Assembly: GCF_036226925.1 (NCBI RefSeq)
Contig: NZ_CP109031.1
Coordinates: 868,001-932,000 of the forward strand
Direction of reading: 5' to 3'
Origin: Streptomyces sp. NBC_00659
GTDB lineage: Bacteria; Actinomycetota; Actinomycetes; Streptomycetales; Streptomycetaceae
DNA: 64,000 nt
Part shown: positions 29,101 to 38,205 of the stretch, in pieces
Position numbering within the stretch: position 1 is the stretch's first letter
Layout: each line of letters starts with the position of its first letter
The notes under the pieces: generated by a model
Told to the model about the DNA's origin: nothing
Databases searched by the model: none
What the model saw: the letters and a program-made list of their open reading frames with translations, nothing else
Translations under genes and position numbers: made by a program

Positions 29101-31344
29101 ATGTCGGCGACACAAGCCCCTTCAGCCAGCGGGCGGACCAGGCCTGGAGTGCTGCAGCGGCTGGGCGAGTGGTGCGCCCGCCATTTCGTGATCGTGATCG
29201 TGGCGTGGCTCGTCGCTCTCGGCGTGCTCCAGGGGCTGAACCACTCCTTCGGCGGACAGTACTCGGACAACTTCTCACTGCCGGGAGTGCAGTCCACGGA
29301 AGGGCTGAACGTACTCAAGAAGCACGATCCGGCCGCGGGCGGCTACAGCAGTCAGATCGTGCTGCGCGACACGCAGAAGCCGCTGACCGATCTGAGTTCC
29401 CAGATGAGCCAGACCGTCGACTCCCTGGAGAAGCTGCCGCACGTCATGTCGGCGCAGAACCCGCTGCCGCCGCCCGGGTCCCAGCCTCCCTCGGGACAGT
29501 CCCAGCAGCAGAACGTCGGACCGCTGTCCAGCGACGGGAAGACCGGATACATCACGGTCCGTTTCGATGTGCAGCCCTCGACCCTGGGCGACAACTACCT
29601 CCACGGCGTGGACAACGCCGTCAAGCCGCTGCGGTCCGCGGGGGTCGACGTCGAGTACGGCGGCCCGCTGGGCGAACTGGCCAGACCCGCGGCGAACGAC
29701 AGGATCAGCGAACTGATCGGGTTCGCGGTGGCGATCGTCGTCCTGCTCGTCGGGTTCGGCAGTGTCATCGCGGCGGGTCTGCCGCTGGTCACCGCCCTGG
29801 TCAGCGTGGTGGGTGGCCTGGCCGTCCTCGGCCTGCTCGCCGCAGCGACCACCTTCGCGACGGTGTCACCGACGCTCGCCACCATGATCGGACTGGGCGT
29901 CGGCATCGACTACGCCCTGTTCCTGATCACCCGCCACCGGCAGAACCTCATCAACGGGGCCGACCCGGTGCGGGCGGCGGGCCGGGCCGTCACCACCAGC
30001 GGACGGGCCGTCCTGGTCTCGGGCTGCACCGTGATCGTCGCCCTGGCCGGGCTGTCGGTCTCCGGTGTCTCGTTCATCAGCAAACTCGGCCTCGCGGCGG
30101 CCGTCACGGTCGTCTCCGCGGTGGCCGGCGCACTGACCCTCGTACCCGCCCTGCTCGGGCTCATCGGCAAGCGCATCGACCGCTATCACGTGCGCACGCC
30201 GATCGCGGAGACGAACGCCGAGCCCGGGGCGCCCGTCACCGGCACCTGGCACCGCTACGCCCAGCGCGTCGAGCGGCATCCCTGGCGGTTCCTGACCGGC
30301 GGCCTCCTCACGGTGGTCGTGCTGGCCATCCCCCTGTTCACCATCCAGCTCGGGCACATCGGTGACGGCGCCGACCCCACGTCCTTCACGGACCGGCGGG
30401 CGTTCGACATCATGGCGGACTCCTTCGGGCCCGGCTCCAACGGCCCGCTGACGGTCGTCATCGACCAGACGAACGTACCGTCCGACAAGCGTTCATCTCT
30501 GGAGTCACAGGCGCAGAAGACACTCGACGGTGTGTCAGGGGCCGCCGTGGTCACGCCGCTGACGACCACCCAGGACGGGGACGTGCTGGTGGGCACCGTC
30601 TACTCCAAGGTGTCCCCGCAGAACCAGGACACCACGGACCTGGCGAACCGTCTGGTGGACGACACCCTGCCGCAGGCGGTGACCGGGACCTCCGCCAAGG
30701 GCTATGTCACGGGCACGACGGCGGCCCAGGTCGACTTCCGGAACATCGTCTCCAGCAGGCTCCCCCTCATCATCGCCGTGGTGGTGGGGCTCGCCTTCAT
30801 CATCATCCTGATCGTCTTCCGCGGCCTGCTCGTCGCACTGAAGGCGGCCGTCCTCAACGTGCTCTCCATCGCCGCCTCCTACGGTGTCGTCGTCGCCGTC
30901 TTCCAGTGGGGCTGGGGCGGGCCCGCGCTCGGGGTCTCGGGCAAGGTGCCCATCGAGAGTTACGTGCCGATGATGATGTTCGCGATCATCTTCGGGCTCA
31001 GCATGGACTACGAGATCTTCCTGCTGTCGCGGGTCCACGAGTTCTGGCTGCGCAGCGGGGACGCGAAGGCGAGCGTCGCGCACGCCCTGGAGATCACCGC
31101 CCGCGTCATCACCTGCGCCGCTCTGATCATGATGAGCGTCTTCGCCGCGTTCATCCTGAGCGACAGCATCGTCGTCAAGATGCTCGGCCTCGGGCTCGCC
31201 GTGAGCGTGCTGATCGACGCGACGGTCGTACGGCTCCTGATGGTTCCGGCGGTGATGACGCTGCTCGGGCCGCGCGCCTGGTGGTCACCGCGCTGGCTGG
31301 ACCGGATCCTCCCGCACATCGACCCGGAGGGCGAGAACACGTAG
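29101..31344 (+). CDS. MMPL-family RND-type membrane exporter
   Basis: 747 residues, ATG at 29101 behind CAGGAG. The topology is one helix (about 28-46), a large extracytoplasmic loop, five helices with the MMPL signature [21 protein letters not shown], then a second half-repeat (helix near 405, loop, five helices with [19 protein letters not shown]). The paired Asp residues in GIDYALF and SMDYEIF form the proton relay of this family. Actinobacterial MMPL proteins export lipids, siderophores or antibiotics; the cargo here is unknown. No biosynthetic genes are adjacent. The palindrome 270 bp upstream suggests repressor control. Confidence 0.9.
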   Translation: MSATQAPSASGRTRPGVLQRLGEWCARHFVIVIVAWLVALGVLQGLNHSFGGQYSDNFSLPGVQSTEGLNVLKKHDPAAGGYSSQIVLRDTQKPLTDLSSQMSQTVDSLEKLPHVMSAQNPLPPPGSQPPSGQSQQQNVGPLSSDGKTGYITVRFDVQPSTLGDNYLHGVDNAVKPLRSAGVDVEYGGPLGELARPAANDRISELIGFAVAIVVLLVGFGSVIAAGLPLVTALVSVVGGLAVLGLLAAATTFATVSPTLATMIGLGVGIDYALFLITRHRQNLINGADPVRAAGRAVTTSGRAVLVSGCTVIVALAGLSVSGVSFISKLGLAAAVTVVSAVAGALTLVPALLGLIGKRIDRYHVRTPIAETNAEPGAPVTGTWHRYAQRVERHPWRFLTGGLLTVVVLAIPLFTIQLGHIGDGADPTSFTDRRAFDIMADSFGPGSNGPLTVVIDQTNVPSDKRSSLESQAQKTLDGVSGAAVVTPLTTTQDGDVLVGTVYSKVSPQNQDTTDLANRLVDDTLPQAVTGTSAKGYVTGTTAAQVDFRNIVSSRLPLIIAVVVGLAFIIILIVFRGLLVALKAAVLNVLSIAASYGVVVAVFQWGWGGPALGVSGKVPIESYVPMMMFAIIFGLSMDYEIFLLSRVHEFWLRSGDAKASVAHALEITARVITCAALIMMSVFAAFILSDSIVVKMLGLGLAVSVLIDATVVRLLMVPAVMTLLGPRAWWSPRWLDRILPHIDPEGENT

Positions 31345-31412
31345 GGACGGCGCCGGCGCGCTCCTCCAGGGGCACGCGCCGAAATCCGCGCGCCCCGGGA
31401 CGCACGGGTCCC

Positions 31413-31424
31413 TAGCATGGCGTG
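31413..31424 (+). promoter_or_regulatory. -10 box of a probable leaderless transcript
   Basis: TAGCAT at 31413-31418, then 6 bp, then ATG at 31425. No ribosome site is present. Confidence 0.45.
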
Positions 31425-32003
31425 ATGCCCCGCATCGAACGCCTGCGACTCGACCACGCGCCCGCGCTGCTCTCGTTCGAGCGGGAGAACCGCGCCTATT
31501 TCGCCGCGTCGATCTCCGACCGCGGCGACACCTTCTTCGCCCGGTTCGACGCCCTGCTCCACGAGCGTCTGGCCGAACAGGCCGAGGGGGCGGCCCACTT
31601 CCATCTCGTGGTGGACGACTCCGGCGCGGTGCTGGCCCGCGTCAACCTGGTCGACGTGGCACGCGGTTCGGCCGAGCTCGGATACCGCGTCGCCGAGCGG
31701 GCCGCGCGGCAGGGGCTCGCCACGGCCGCCGTACGGGAGATGTGCTCCCTGGCGGCGAGCGCGTACGGCCTGAGCACCCTGCGCGCCGTCACGACCGTCG
31801 ACAACACCGGATCCCGGACGGTTCTGGCCCGCACCGGGTTCCTCGTGACCGGCGATATCGAGCTGAACGGGCGTCCGGGCCTGCGCTTCTCGCGGGAACT
31901 CCCGGCCGCCGACGCGGTGCCGTCCGCCGCCGACGCCGTGCTTCCGGCCGGGCGCGCCACCTGTCAGGAGAGCGGTTCGGCGGCCGGGTTGATCGGCGAC
32001 TGA
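31425..32003 (+). CDS. GNAT-family N-acetyltransferase
   Basis: 192 residues. The acetyl-CoA-binding motif region is LGYRVAERAARQGLATAAVREM, followed by STLRAVTTVDNTGSRTVLARTGF, the classical A and B motifs of RimJ/RimL-type GNAT enzymes. The N-terminus IERLRLDHAPALLSFERENRAYF is also of the RimJ type. These enzymes acetylate N-terminal amines of ribosomal proteins or small molecules; the substrate is not predictable. The last 40 bp overlap the convergent DUF6296 gene. The Ala-rich C-terminal tail after about residue 158 is not part of the domain. Confidence 0.85.
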   Translation: MPRIERLRLDHAPALLSFERENRAYFAASISDRGDTFFARFDALLHERLAEQAEGAAHFHLVVDDSGAVLARVNLVDVARGSAELGYRVAERAARQGLATAAVREMCSLAASAYGLSTLRAVTTVDNTGSRTVLARTGFLVTGDIELNGRPGLRFSRELPAADAVPSAADAVLPAGRATCQESGSAAGLIGD

Positions 32004-32200
32004 TAGGCCCCGCTGGCCAGCATGCGGACCTCGCCCGCCGGGCTGATCTCGGCGCGGAGGATGCCCGTGGGATCGCTGTACACCGGGTTGCCGCCCGGCC
32101 CGTGGGCAGTCGTCCGCTCGACGACCACCTCATCCGTCACCATGCGCGCATCCGGTCCGGGATGGGTGAAGGTCAGCCGGTAGCGGTCAACGGTCTTCAT
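31964..32200 (-). CDS. DUF6296 family protein
   Basis: 78 residues, ATG at 32198-32200 behind GGAGG. The pattern RYRLTFTHPG, VVVERTTAHGPGGNPVYSDPTG, ILRAEISPAGEVRMLASG is typical of the small all-beta DUF6296 family of Streptomyces. Function unknown. Its 3' end overlaps that of the convergent acetyltransferase gene by 40 bp, which is unusual for two real genes but both have clear family matches. Confidence 0.75.
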   Translation of the reverse strand: MKTVDRYRLTFTHPGPDARMVTDEVVVERTTAHGPGGNPVYSDPTGILRAEISPAGEVRMLASGAYQSPINPAAEPLS

Positions 32201-32363
32201 CAGGGCCTCCGCGCCGAAGCGACAAATACAGGTAAGAAGGACTACGTCCCATCATGCGTCCACGCGCCCGCGAGCCGCGTCGCCCGCGCCGGACCGGCCT
32301 GCCGACCGGCGTAGCGAACGATCACGGAACGTGACGCCTCTCGCCACCGGACGCCGGGCAGTG

Positions 32364-32375
32364 TAGACATAGCTC
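32364..32375 (+). promoter_or_regulatory. -10 box of a probable leaderless transcript
   Basis: TAGACA at 32364-32369, then 6 bp, then ATG at 32376, the same geometry as at 25398 and 31413. Confidence 0.35.
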
Positions 32376-35108
32376 ATGGTCGGACTATTGGGTCGAACCC
32401 GGGCTCAGTCGACCCGCCGCCCCAGTACAGCGCAACATGAGCGTGGGCCACACGACGGCAAGCACAGAAACGGCCCGTCCAACGGGCTACGTTCCGCCCT
32501 GGGCGGGCGCAGTGTCGCCGGACAGGTGTTCGTCCTGCAAGTGGTGATCGTGCTGCTCCTGGTCGTCGCCGCGGTGGTCGCACTGGTACTCCAGGTGCGG
32601 CATGACAGCACACAGGAGGCCCGCAACCGCTCGCTCGCCGTCGCGGAGACCTTCGCCAACGCGCCCGGCACACGCGCGGCCCTCGGCGCCCCCCATCCGA
32701 CGGCCCTTCTGCAGCCCAGCGCCGAAGCCGCCCGCAAGGCGTCGGACGTGGACTTCATCGTCGTACTGAACACCGACGCGATCCGCTACACCCACCCCAA
32801 GCCGGACCGGATCGGCAAGAAGTTCATCGGGACCACCGCTCCGGTGCTGGCCGGGCATTCCGTCACCGAGCAGATCACCGGGACGCTCGGACCGCTGGTG
32901 CAGGCCACGGTCCCCGTCAAGGCACCCGACGGCACGGTCGTCGGCATGGTGTCCGCCGGGATCACCACGGCGACCGTGGGCGGCACGGCCGACCACCAGC
33001 TGCCGCTGGTGCTGGGCGCCGCCGCCGTGGCGCTCGCCCTGGCGACCGCGAGCACCGCGCTGGTGAGCCGGCGCCTGCTGCGCCAGACGCACGGCCTCGG
33101 CCCGTACGAGATGACCCGGATGTACGAGCACCACGACGCCGTGCTGCACTCCGTCCGGGAAGGTGTGATCATCATCGGCGCGGAAGGGCATCTGCTCCTG
33201 GCCAACGACGAGGCGAACCGCCTGCTCCGTCTGCCCGCGGACGCCGAGGGACAGCACGTCCAGGAACTCGGTCTCGACTCGGGCACCGCGGAGCTGCTGG
33301 CCTCCGGGCGCGTCGCCACCGACGAGGTGCATCTCGTCGGGGACCAGCTCCTGGCCGTCAACCAGCGGCCCACGGACCTGCCCGGCGGGCCCGCCGGCAG
33401 CGTCGCCACGCTCCGCGACTCGACCGAACTGCGCGCACTCTCCGGCCGGGCGGACATCGCCCGCGAACGGCTCAAGATCCTCTACGACGCCGGCGTGCGC
33501 ATCGGGACGAGTCTGGACGTCACCAGGACGGCCGAGGAACTGACGGCGGTCGCCACCCCTCGGTTCGCGGACTTCGTCACCGTGGACCTGGCCGACGCCG
33601 TACTCAACGGCCAGGAGCCGGACGCGGGTGCCGGCTTGCGCCGCACCGCCTCCGGCGGCATCCGCAAGGACGCGCCGCTCTATCCGGTCGGGGAGCACAT
33701 CGGGTTCATCCCCTCCACGCCCCAGGCCCACAGTCTGCGCACCGGAGAGGCCGTGGTCGAGCCCGACCTCGGCGGTGCCCCGGGCTGGCTGGCCCAGGAC
33801 CCGCAGCGCACCGCACAGGTCGTCGACTACGGGATCCACTCCCTCATCACGGTCCCGCTGCGCGTCGGGCCCCTGGTCATGGGCGTGGTCAATTTCTGGC
33901 GCTCCGAGAAGCCCGATCCGTTCGACGCGGACGATCTCGCCCTCGCCGAGGAGCTGGTCGCCCGTGCTGCGGTCTCCATCGACAACGCGCGCCGCTACAC
34001 GCGCGAGCACACGATGGCCGTGACCCTTCAGCGCAGCCTGCTGCCGCGCACCCTGCCCGACCAGAGCGCCCTCGACCTCGCCTACCGCTATCTGCCGGCG
34101 CAGGCGGGGGTCGGCGGCGACTGGTTCGACGTGCTGCCGCTGCCCGGTGCCCGGGTCGCGGTCGTCGTCGGCGATGTGGTCGGCCATGGGCTGCTGGCCG
34201 CGGCGACGATGGGCCGGCTGCGTACGGCGGTCCACAACTTCTCCGCGCTCGATCTGCCGCCGGACGAATTGCTCGGTCTTCTGGACGAACTGGTCGGCCG
34301 GATCGACCAGGACGAGCTCCCGGACGACACCGGAGCCGCCGTCACGGGCGCCACCTGTGTGTACGCCGTCTACGACCCGACGACCCGGCGCTGTACCGTC
34401 GCCCGCGCCGGACACCCGCCGCCCGCGGTGATCCGTCCGGACGGCAGCGTCGAGTTCCCCGATGTGCCGGCCGGCCCGCCGCTCGGTCTGGGCGGTCTGC
34501 CGTTCGAGACGGCCGAGCTGGAACTGGAGGAGGGCAGCCGGCTGGTGCTCTACACGGACGGCCTGGTCGAGGACCGGGAACGGGACATCGACGTCGGGCT
34601 GGAACTGCTGCGCACGGCGCTGGCCGGAGCCGACCGCTCGCCGGAGGACACCTGCCAGGCAGTGCTGAGCGCCCTGCTCCCGGCCCGGCCGAGCGACGAC
34701 ATCGCCCTGATCGTGGCCCGGACCCACGCTCTCGGCCCCGACCGCATCGCCTCGTGGGAGGTGCCGTCCGAACCGGCCGCCGTGGGCGAGGTCCGTGCCT
34801 CGGTCAGCCGGCAGCTGGCCCGGTGGGGGCTCGACGAACTGGCGTTCACCACGGAGCTGATCCTCAGCGAGCTGGTGACCAACGCGATCCGCTACGGCAA
34901 CGGGCCCATCGGGGTCCGCATGCTGCTGGACCGGGCGCTGATCTGCGAGGTCTTCGACGGCAGCAGCACCTCACCGCATCTGCGGTACGCGGCGACGACG
35001 GACGAGGGCGGGCGCGGCCTGTTCCTGGTCGCCCAGCTCACCGACCGCTGGGGCACCCGCTACACGCCCGAGGGCAAGGTCATCTGGGCGGAACAGCCGC
35101 TGCCCTGA
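32376..35108 (+). CDS. Membrane sensor / PAS / GAF / PP2C / RsbW-like ATPase fusion protein
   Basis: 910 residues. A transmembrane helix (about 48-68), an extracytoplasmic Cache/CitA-like sensor domain with DVDFIVVLNTDAIRYTHPKP, and a second helix (about 208-228) form the input module. PAS (about 255-345) and GAF (about 370-545) domains follow. The PP2C domain (about 555-785) has GGDWFDV with D582, VGDVVGHGLLAAA, RAGHPPPAV and PSDDIALIV. The C-terminal HATPase has ELILSELVTNAIRYGNG and GGRGLFLVAQLTDRWG. The sensor resembles DcuS/CitA dicarboxylate receptors. Fusion of phosphatase and anti-sigma-type kinase in one chain is known in Streptomyces and would let one signal set both activities on a STAS protein. 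Confidence 0.9.
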   Translation: MVGLLGRTRAQSTRRPSTAQHERGPHDGKHRNGPSNGLRSALGGRSVAGQVFVLQVVIVLLLVVAAVVALVLQVRHDSTQEARNRSLAVAETFANAPGTRAALGAPHPTALLQPSAEAARKASDVDFIVVLNTDAIRYTHPKPDRIGKKFIGTTAPVLAGHSVTEQITGTLGPLVQATVPVKAPDGTVVGMVSAGITTATVGGTADHQLPLVLGAAAVALALATASTALVSRRLLRQTHGLGPYEMTRMYEHHDAVLHSVREGVIIIGAEGHLLLANDEANRLLRLPADAEGQHVQELGLDSGTAELLASGRVATDEVHLVGDQLLAVNQRPTDLPGGPAGSVATLRDSTELRALSGRADIARERLKILYDAGVRIGTSLDVTRTAEELTAVATPRFADFVTVDLADAVLNGQEPDAGAGLRRTASGGIRKDAPLYPVGEHIGFIPSTPQAHSLRTGEAVVEPDLGGAPGWLAQDPQRTAQVVDYGIHSLITVPLRVGPLVMGVVNFWRSEKPDPFDADDLALAEELVARAAVSIDNARRYTREHTMAVTLQRSLLPRTLPDQSALDLAYRYLPAQAGVGGDWFDVLPLPGARVAVVVGDVVGHGLLAAATMGRLRTAVHNFSALDLPPDELLGLLDELVGRIDQDELPDDTGAAVTGATCVYAVYDPTTRRCTVARAGHPPPAVIRPDGSVEFPDVPAGPPLGLGGLPFETAELELEEGSRLVLYTDGLVEDRERDIDVGLELLRTALAGADRSPEDTCQAVLSALLPARPSDDIALIVARTHALGPDRIASWEVPSEPAAVGEVRASVSRQLARWGLDELAFTTELILSELVTNAIRYGNGPIGVRMLLDRALICEVFDGSSTSPHLRYAATTDEGGRGLFLVAQLTDRWGTRYTPEGKVIWAEQPLP

Positions 35109-35197
35109 GCCGGGCGGACGCTCCCGGCGGCGGAGTACGACGGCGGCACCGCCACGGCCGTACGGCTGCGACGCGCCGCGCAAACACCAGGGCTCCC

Positions 35198-35243
35198 TGC
35201 CGGGGTTCGGCCCGGTCGGGTGCCGGGGTTCGGCCCGGTCGGG
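35198..35243. repeat. 23-bp tandem repeat x 2
   Basis: Two adjacent perfect 23-bp copies between the sensor-phosphatase gene and the convergent MFS gene. Confidence 0.9.
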
Positions 35244-35286
35244 CGGTTCGGGCGCCCGCCCCGGGCTCGGCCTCCGGGGCGGGCCC

Positions 35287-35324
35287 GGGTCAGCCGGACG
35301 CGGGCGGGTCAGCCGGACGCGGGC
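35287..35324. repeat. 19-bp tandem repeat x 2 at the MFS gene end
   Basis: GGGTCAGCCGGACGCGGGC occurs twice head to tail (35287-35305, 35306-35324) and spans the MFS stop codon at 35309-35311. The stop codon sequence is thus duplicated. Confidence 0.9.
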
Positions 35325-36946
35325 GGTCCGTCCCGGCCGTCCGACTCGCCCGCCGGACTCGCGCCGGTCGGGGCACCCTCCGCGTCGCCGGACGCGTCCG
35401 CCGGACTCATGGCAGCGGCGCCTCCCTGGAGCCGCTCCAGGTCGGAGGGGCGCACCTGGATGACGATCAGGGCGACCAGCGCGGCGAAGACCGCGAAAAC
35501 GGCGGCGGCGACGAACGCGCCCGTGATGCCGGACGTCAGCACCTGTCCGCTCCAGGGCGCGGGCAGCTGTCCCGTCCTGCGGAACTGCAGTTGCTGGGCC
35601 GGGGTCGCGGTCGACAGGAAGTCCGCGACCTGGTTCGTGGCCTCGTTGCGGCTCGCCGTGCCGAAGACCGTGACCAGCACGGACAAGCCGAGGGATCCGC
35701 CGACCTGCTGGGTGGCGTTGAGGATGCCGGAGGCGGCGCCCGTCTCCTTGGGCTGGACTCCGGACACGGCCATCAGCGTCAGCGACACGAACTGCAGACC
35801 CATGCCGAAGCCGAAGACGAGGGTGGGTCCGAGGATGCTGCCGAGATACGTGCTGTCGACGTCGGTCAGTGTCAGCCAGCCGAGGCCCAGGGCGCAGAGG
35901 ACCGCGCCCACGGCCATGAAGGGTTTCGGCCCCCACCTGGGCAGCAGGTTCGAGGCGACTCCCGCGCCGATCGCGATGATCGCGCTGATCGGCAGGAAGG
36001 AGATGCCGGCCTTGAGCGGACTGAAGCCCAGGATGTTCTGCACGAACAGGGTCAGGAAGAAGAACATCCCGAAGATCGCGGCGGAGAGGCTCAGCATCAT
36101 CGCGTAGACGCCCGAGCGATTGCGGTCGCGGAACATCCACAGCGGTGTGATGGGCTGTCTCGACCGGCGTTCGACGGCGATGAAGGCGATCAGGAACACC
36201 AGTGCCGCCCCGAAGGCCGCGAGGGTCACCGGGTCGCTCCAGCCCTTCTCCGAGGCCCGGATGAAACCGTAGACGAGCAGCACCATGCCCAGCGTGGAGG
36301 TGAGGGCGCCGAGGAAGTCGAAGTGGCCCGGGTGGCGCTTGGACTCCTTGATGTAGCGGGGCGTGGCGAGCACGATCAGCAGGCCGATGGGGATGTTCAC
36401 GAAGAACACCCAGCGCCAGTCGAGCCACTCGACGAGGATGCCGCCGGCCAGCAGCCCGATGGCGCTGCCGCCCGCGGAGACGGCCGCGAACACGCCGAAC
36501 GCCCTGTTGCGCTCCGGCCCTTCACGGAAGGTGGTGGTGATCAGCGCCAGCGCGGTGGGCGACGCGATGGCCCCGCCGACGCCCTGCAGCGAGCGTGCGG
36601 CGAGCAACTGCCAGGATTCCTGGGAGAGTCCGCCGAGCAGCGACGCGAGGGCGAAGAGCACCACACCGAACATGAAGACCCGGCGTCTGCCGAGGATGTC
36701 CCCGGAGCGTCCGCCGAGCAGCAGCAGACCGCCGAAGGTCAGCGTGTAGGCGTTGATCACCCAGGACAGACTCTCGGTCGAGAAACCGAGCGAGGTCTGG
36801 ATGTGCGGAAGCGCGATGTTCACGATGGTGATGTCGAGGACCACCATCAGCTGGCAGGAGGCGATGACGAGGAGCGCGATACCGCTGCCTCGGCCCCGCT
36901 GCGGGGACTCGGCAGACTCGGAGGATGTCACGTGACCGGCCGTCAT
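35309..36946 (-). CDS. DHA2-family (14-helix) MFS multidrug exporter
   Basis: 545 residues. The first helix block is IALLVIASCQLMVVLDITIVNIALPHIQTSLGF, whose LDITIVNIALP (motif D1) is diagnostic of the DHA2/QacA-like family. Motif A appears as GGRSGDILGRRRVF and motif C as GGSAIGLLAGGILVEW-like. About 14 helices are present. The C-terminal 40 residues are Gly/Asp/Pro-rich and cytosolic. The start ATG (36944-36946) has no clear ribosome site. Such proteins export antibiotics and cationic drugs using the proton gradient. No TetR or MarR regulator gene is adjacent; the nearest upstream sequence is the broken ABC permease gene. Confidence 0.88.
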   Translation of the reverse strand: MTAGHVTSSESAESPQRGRGSGIALLVIASCQLMVVLDITIVNIALPHIQTSLGFSTESLSWVINAYTLTFGGLLLLGGRSGDILGRRRVFMFGVVLFALASLLGGLSQESWQLLAARSLQGVGGAIASPTALALITTTFREGPERNRAFGVFAAVSAGGSAIGLLAGGILVEWLDWRWVFFVNIPIGLLIVLATPRYIKESKRHPGHFDFLGALTSTLGMVLLVYGFIRASEKGWSDPVTLAAFGAALVFLIAFIAVERRSRQPITPLWMFRDRNRSGVYAMMLSLSAAIFGMFFFLTLFVQNILGFSPLKAGISFLPISAIIAIGAGVASNLLPRWGPKPFMAVGAVLCALGLGWLTLTDVDSTYLGSILGPTLVFGFGMGLQFVSLTLMAVSGVQPKETGAASGILNATQQVGGSLGLSVLVTVFGTASRNEATNQVADFLSTATPAQQLQFRRTGQLPAPWSGQVLTSGITGAFVAAAVFAVFAALVALIVIQVRPSDLERLQGGAAAMSPADASGDAEGAPTGASPAGESDGRDGPPASG

Positions 36947-37061
36947 CGGGGATGGCCCTGCATCGCGGGTCGGCGGCGAACGTGGGTGTTCACCCCATCG
37001 ACGTTAAGCCTGCCCGCCCGGCCCCACCAATCGATCAACGCGCGGGGCCCCGATCACCGCC

Positions 37062-37298
37062 TCACCTGGCCAGCCGGCCCGGCAGCGACGACGCGGACAG
37101 GACACCGAGGGCCGCTGCCACGGCCAGGACACCGTAGTCGAGGGCCAGGTACGCGGGCGTTCCGAGCAACAGGCCGCACAGGGCGTCGACTTGGTAGCTG
37201 AGCGGGTTGACCAGACTGACGGCCTTCAGCCGGCCGGGCATGACGGCCACCGGGTAGAGGGCGTTGGAGCCGAAGAACAGGGGCATGGTGATGGCCTG
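37062..37298 (-). pseudogene. ABC-2 type permease, 3' part (split by an 8.3-kb insertion)
   Basis: Encodes the last 79 residues of a DrrB-like ABC-2 permease: QAITMPLFFGSNALYPVAVM, then VNPLSYQVDALCGLL and two final helices. It has no start of its own. Homology begins abruptly at QAI, encoded by the 9 bp GATGGCCTG read in reverse (37290-37298). The matching 5' part lies at 45630-46260 and ends in the same 9 bp. Joining the two would restore a standard permease of about 280 residues. The family is part of daunorubicin-resistance-type exporters. Confidence 0.88.
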
Positions 37299-37479
37299 GG
37301 TCAATGCCGGTGCACGAGGTATTTGCTGTCGATCGACATCCGGATGCCAGAGCGGCCGATGCACCTCTTGCGCGTACCAGCCTGTGCCCAACGGGACAAC
37401 GGACGCGGTCTGAACCTGCCACGCCGTGTCAGCGCGTAGGGGGCCGCAGCTCCCTGATGCATGTCGCAAGAGCTCGGTC
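37294..37479 (+). repeat. Diverged repeat A (partner at 41938-42124)
   Basis: Aligns by eye over 186 bp with 41938-42124: shared blocks are GCCTGGGTCAAT, AGGTnTTTGCnGTCG, CCGATG, GAACnTGCCAC and CTCGGTC in the same order and spacing. In the second copy this sequence is the 3' end of a SCO3933-like gene. The copy here is cut at its left edge by the permease junction. Confidence 0.7.
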
Positions 37480-37536
37480 TGCCCGACTGGCAAGAAGCCG
37501 CTGGCGGGCGCCCCGGGCTCGAACCAATGGCCAGCA

Positions 37537-38099
37537 ATGCCAGAGAAGCACCTACGGGCGCCCAGACGACCCGGCGGCCGTTCGCCATCGGCTGGACCTA
37601 TTCGCCGCCGTCTTGATGATCTTCAGCAACATCTTGGCGATCTTCCAGGGAATCGCCGCCATCGCGAAGGATGCCCTGATCGTCGTCACACGCGACTACG
37701 CGTATCAGTTGAACACGACCGGTTGGGGCTGGATACACCTCATCCTGGGCGTCCTCATCCTGCTGGCTGGCGTGGCTCTCGTCGGCGGCGCGGTGTGGGC
37801 CCGCACCGTGGGCGTCGTAGTCGTAGGGCTCAGCCCTGATCGCGAACTTCCCGTGGCTTCCGTACTACCCGTTCTGGGCTCTCGTGCTGATCGCCATCGA
37901 CATCTTCGTCATCTGGCGCTCTGCGCCGGGACGACGCGGAAGACCGACGTGGCATCAACAAGGCGTGCGCCACCCCGTCTGTGACCAGCGGAGCCAACCG
38001 TCGCACTGTGAGCGTATGACCTCTGGCCAACACCAGCACAGCCGCCGACGAGACCATCGTGACGGACAGTTGGCTCACCCGAACTGCTCAAACGGGTGA
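37537..38099 (+). pseudogene. DUF7144-like membrane protein gene with frameshifts
   Basis: Three reading frames together give a DUF7144-type protein: a basic N-terminus, FAAVLMIFSNILAIFQGIAA, GWGWIHLILGVLILLAGVAL, then LPYYPFWALVLIAIDIFVIW. One shift lies near 37595 just before FAAVLM, and one near 37845, where an extra C in CCC would explain the change from ARTVGVVVVGLS to LIANFPWLPYY. Intact members are about 130-140-residue four-helix membrane proteins of unknown function. The true end is uncertain. Two separate lesions make sequencing error less likely but not excluded. Confidence 0.6.
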
Positions 38100-38205
38100 A
38101 CGCTGCGGTCTCGCGAGCACCGCAGCCGGGTGATTCCCTGCCCCGTGGTAACACCTGATGCGGGTTGCCCGAACCTGCGGCCCCAGTCCCGTCTGCGAGG
38201 AATGG

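Noticed and set aside
32487..36428. Long antisense frames over the sensor-PP2C and MFS genes
   Set aside because: Low-complexity composition and no family pattern; the opposite strand has clear domains.
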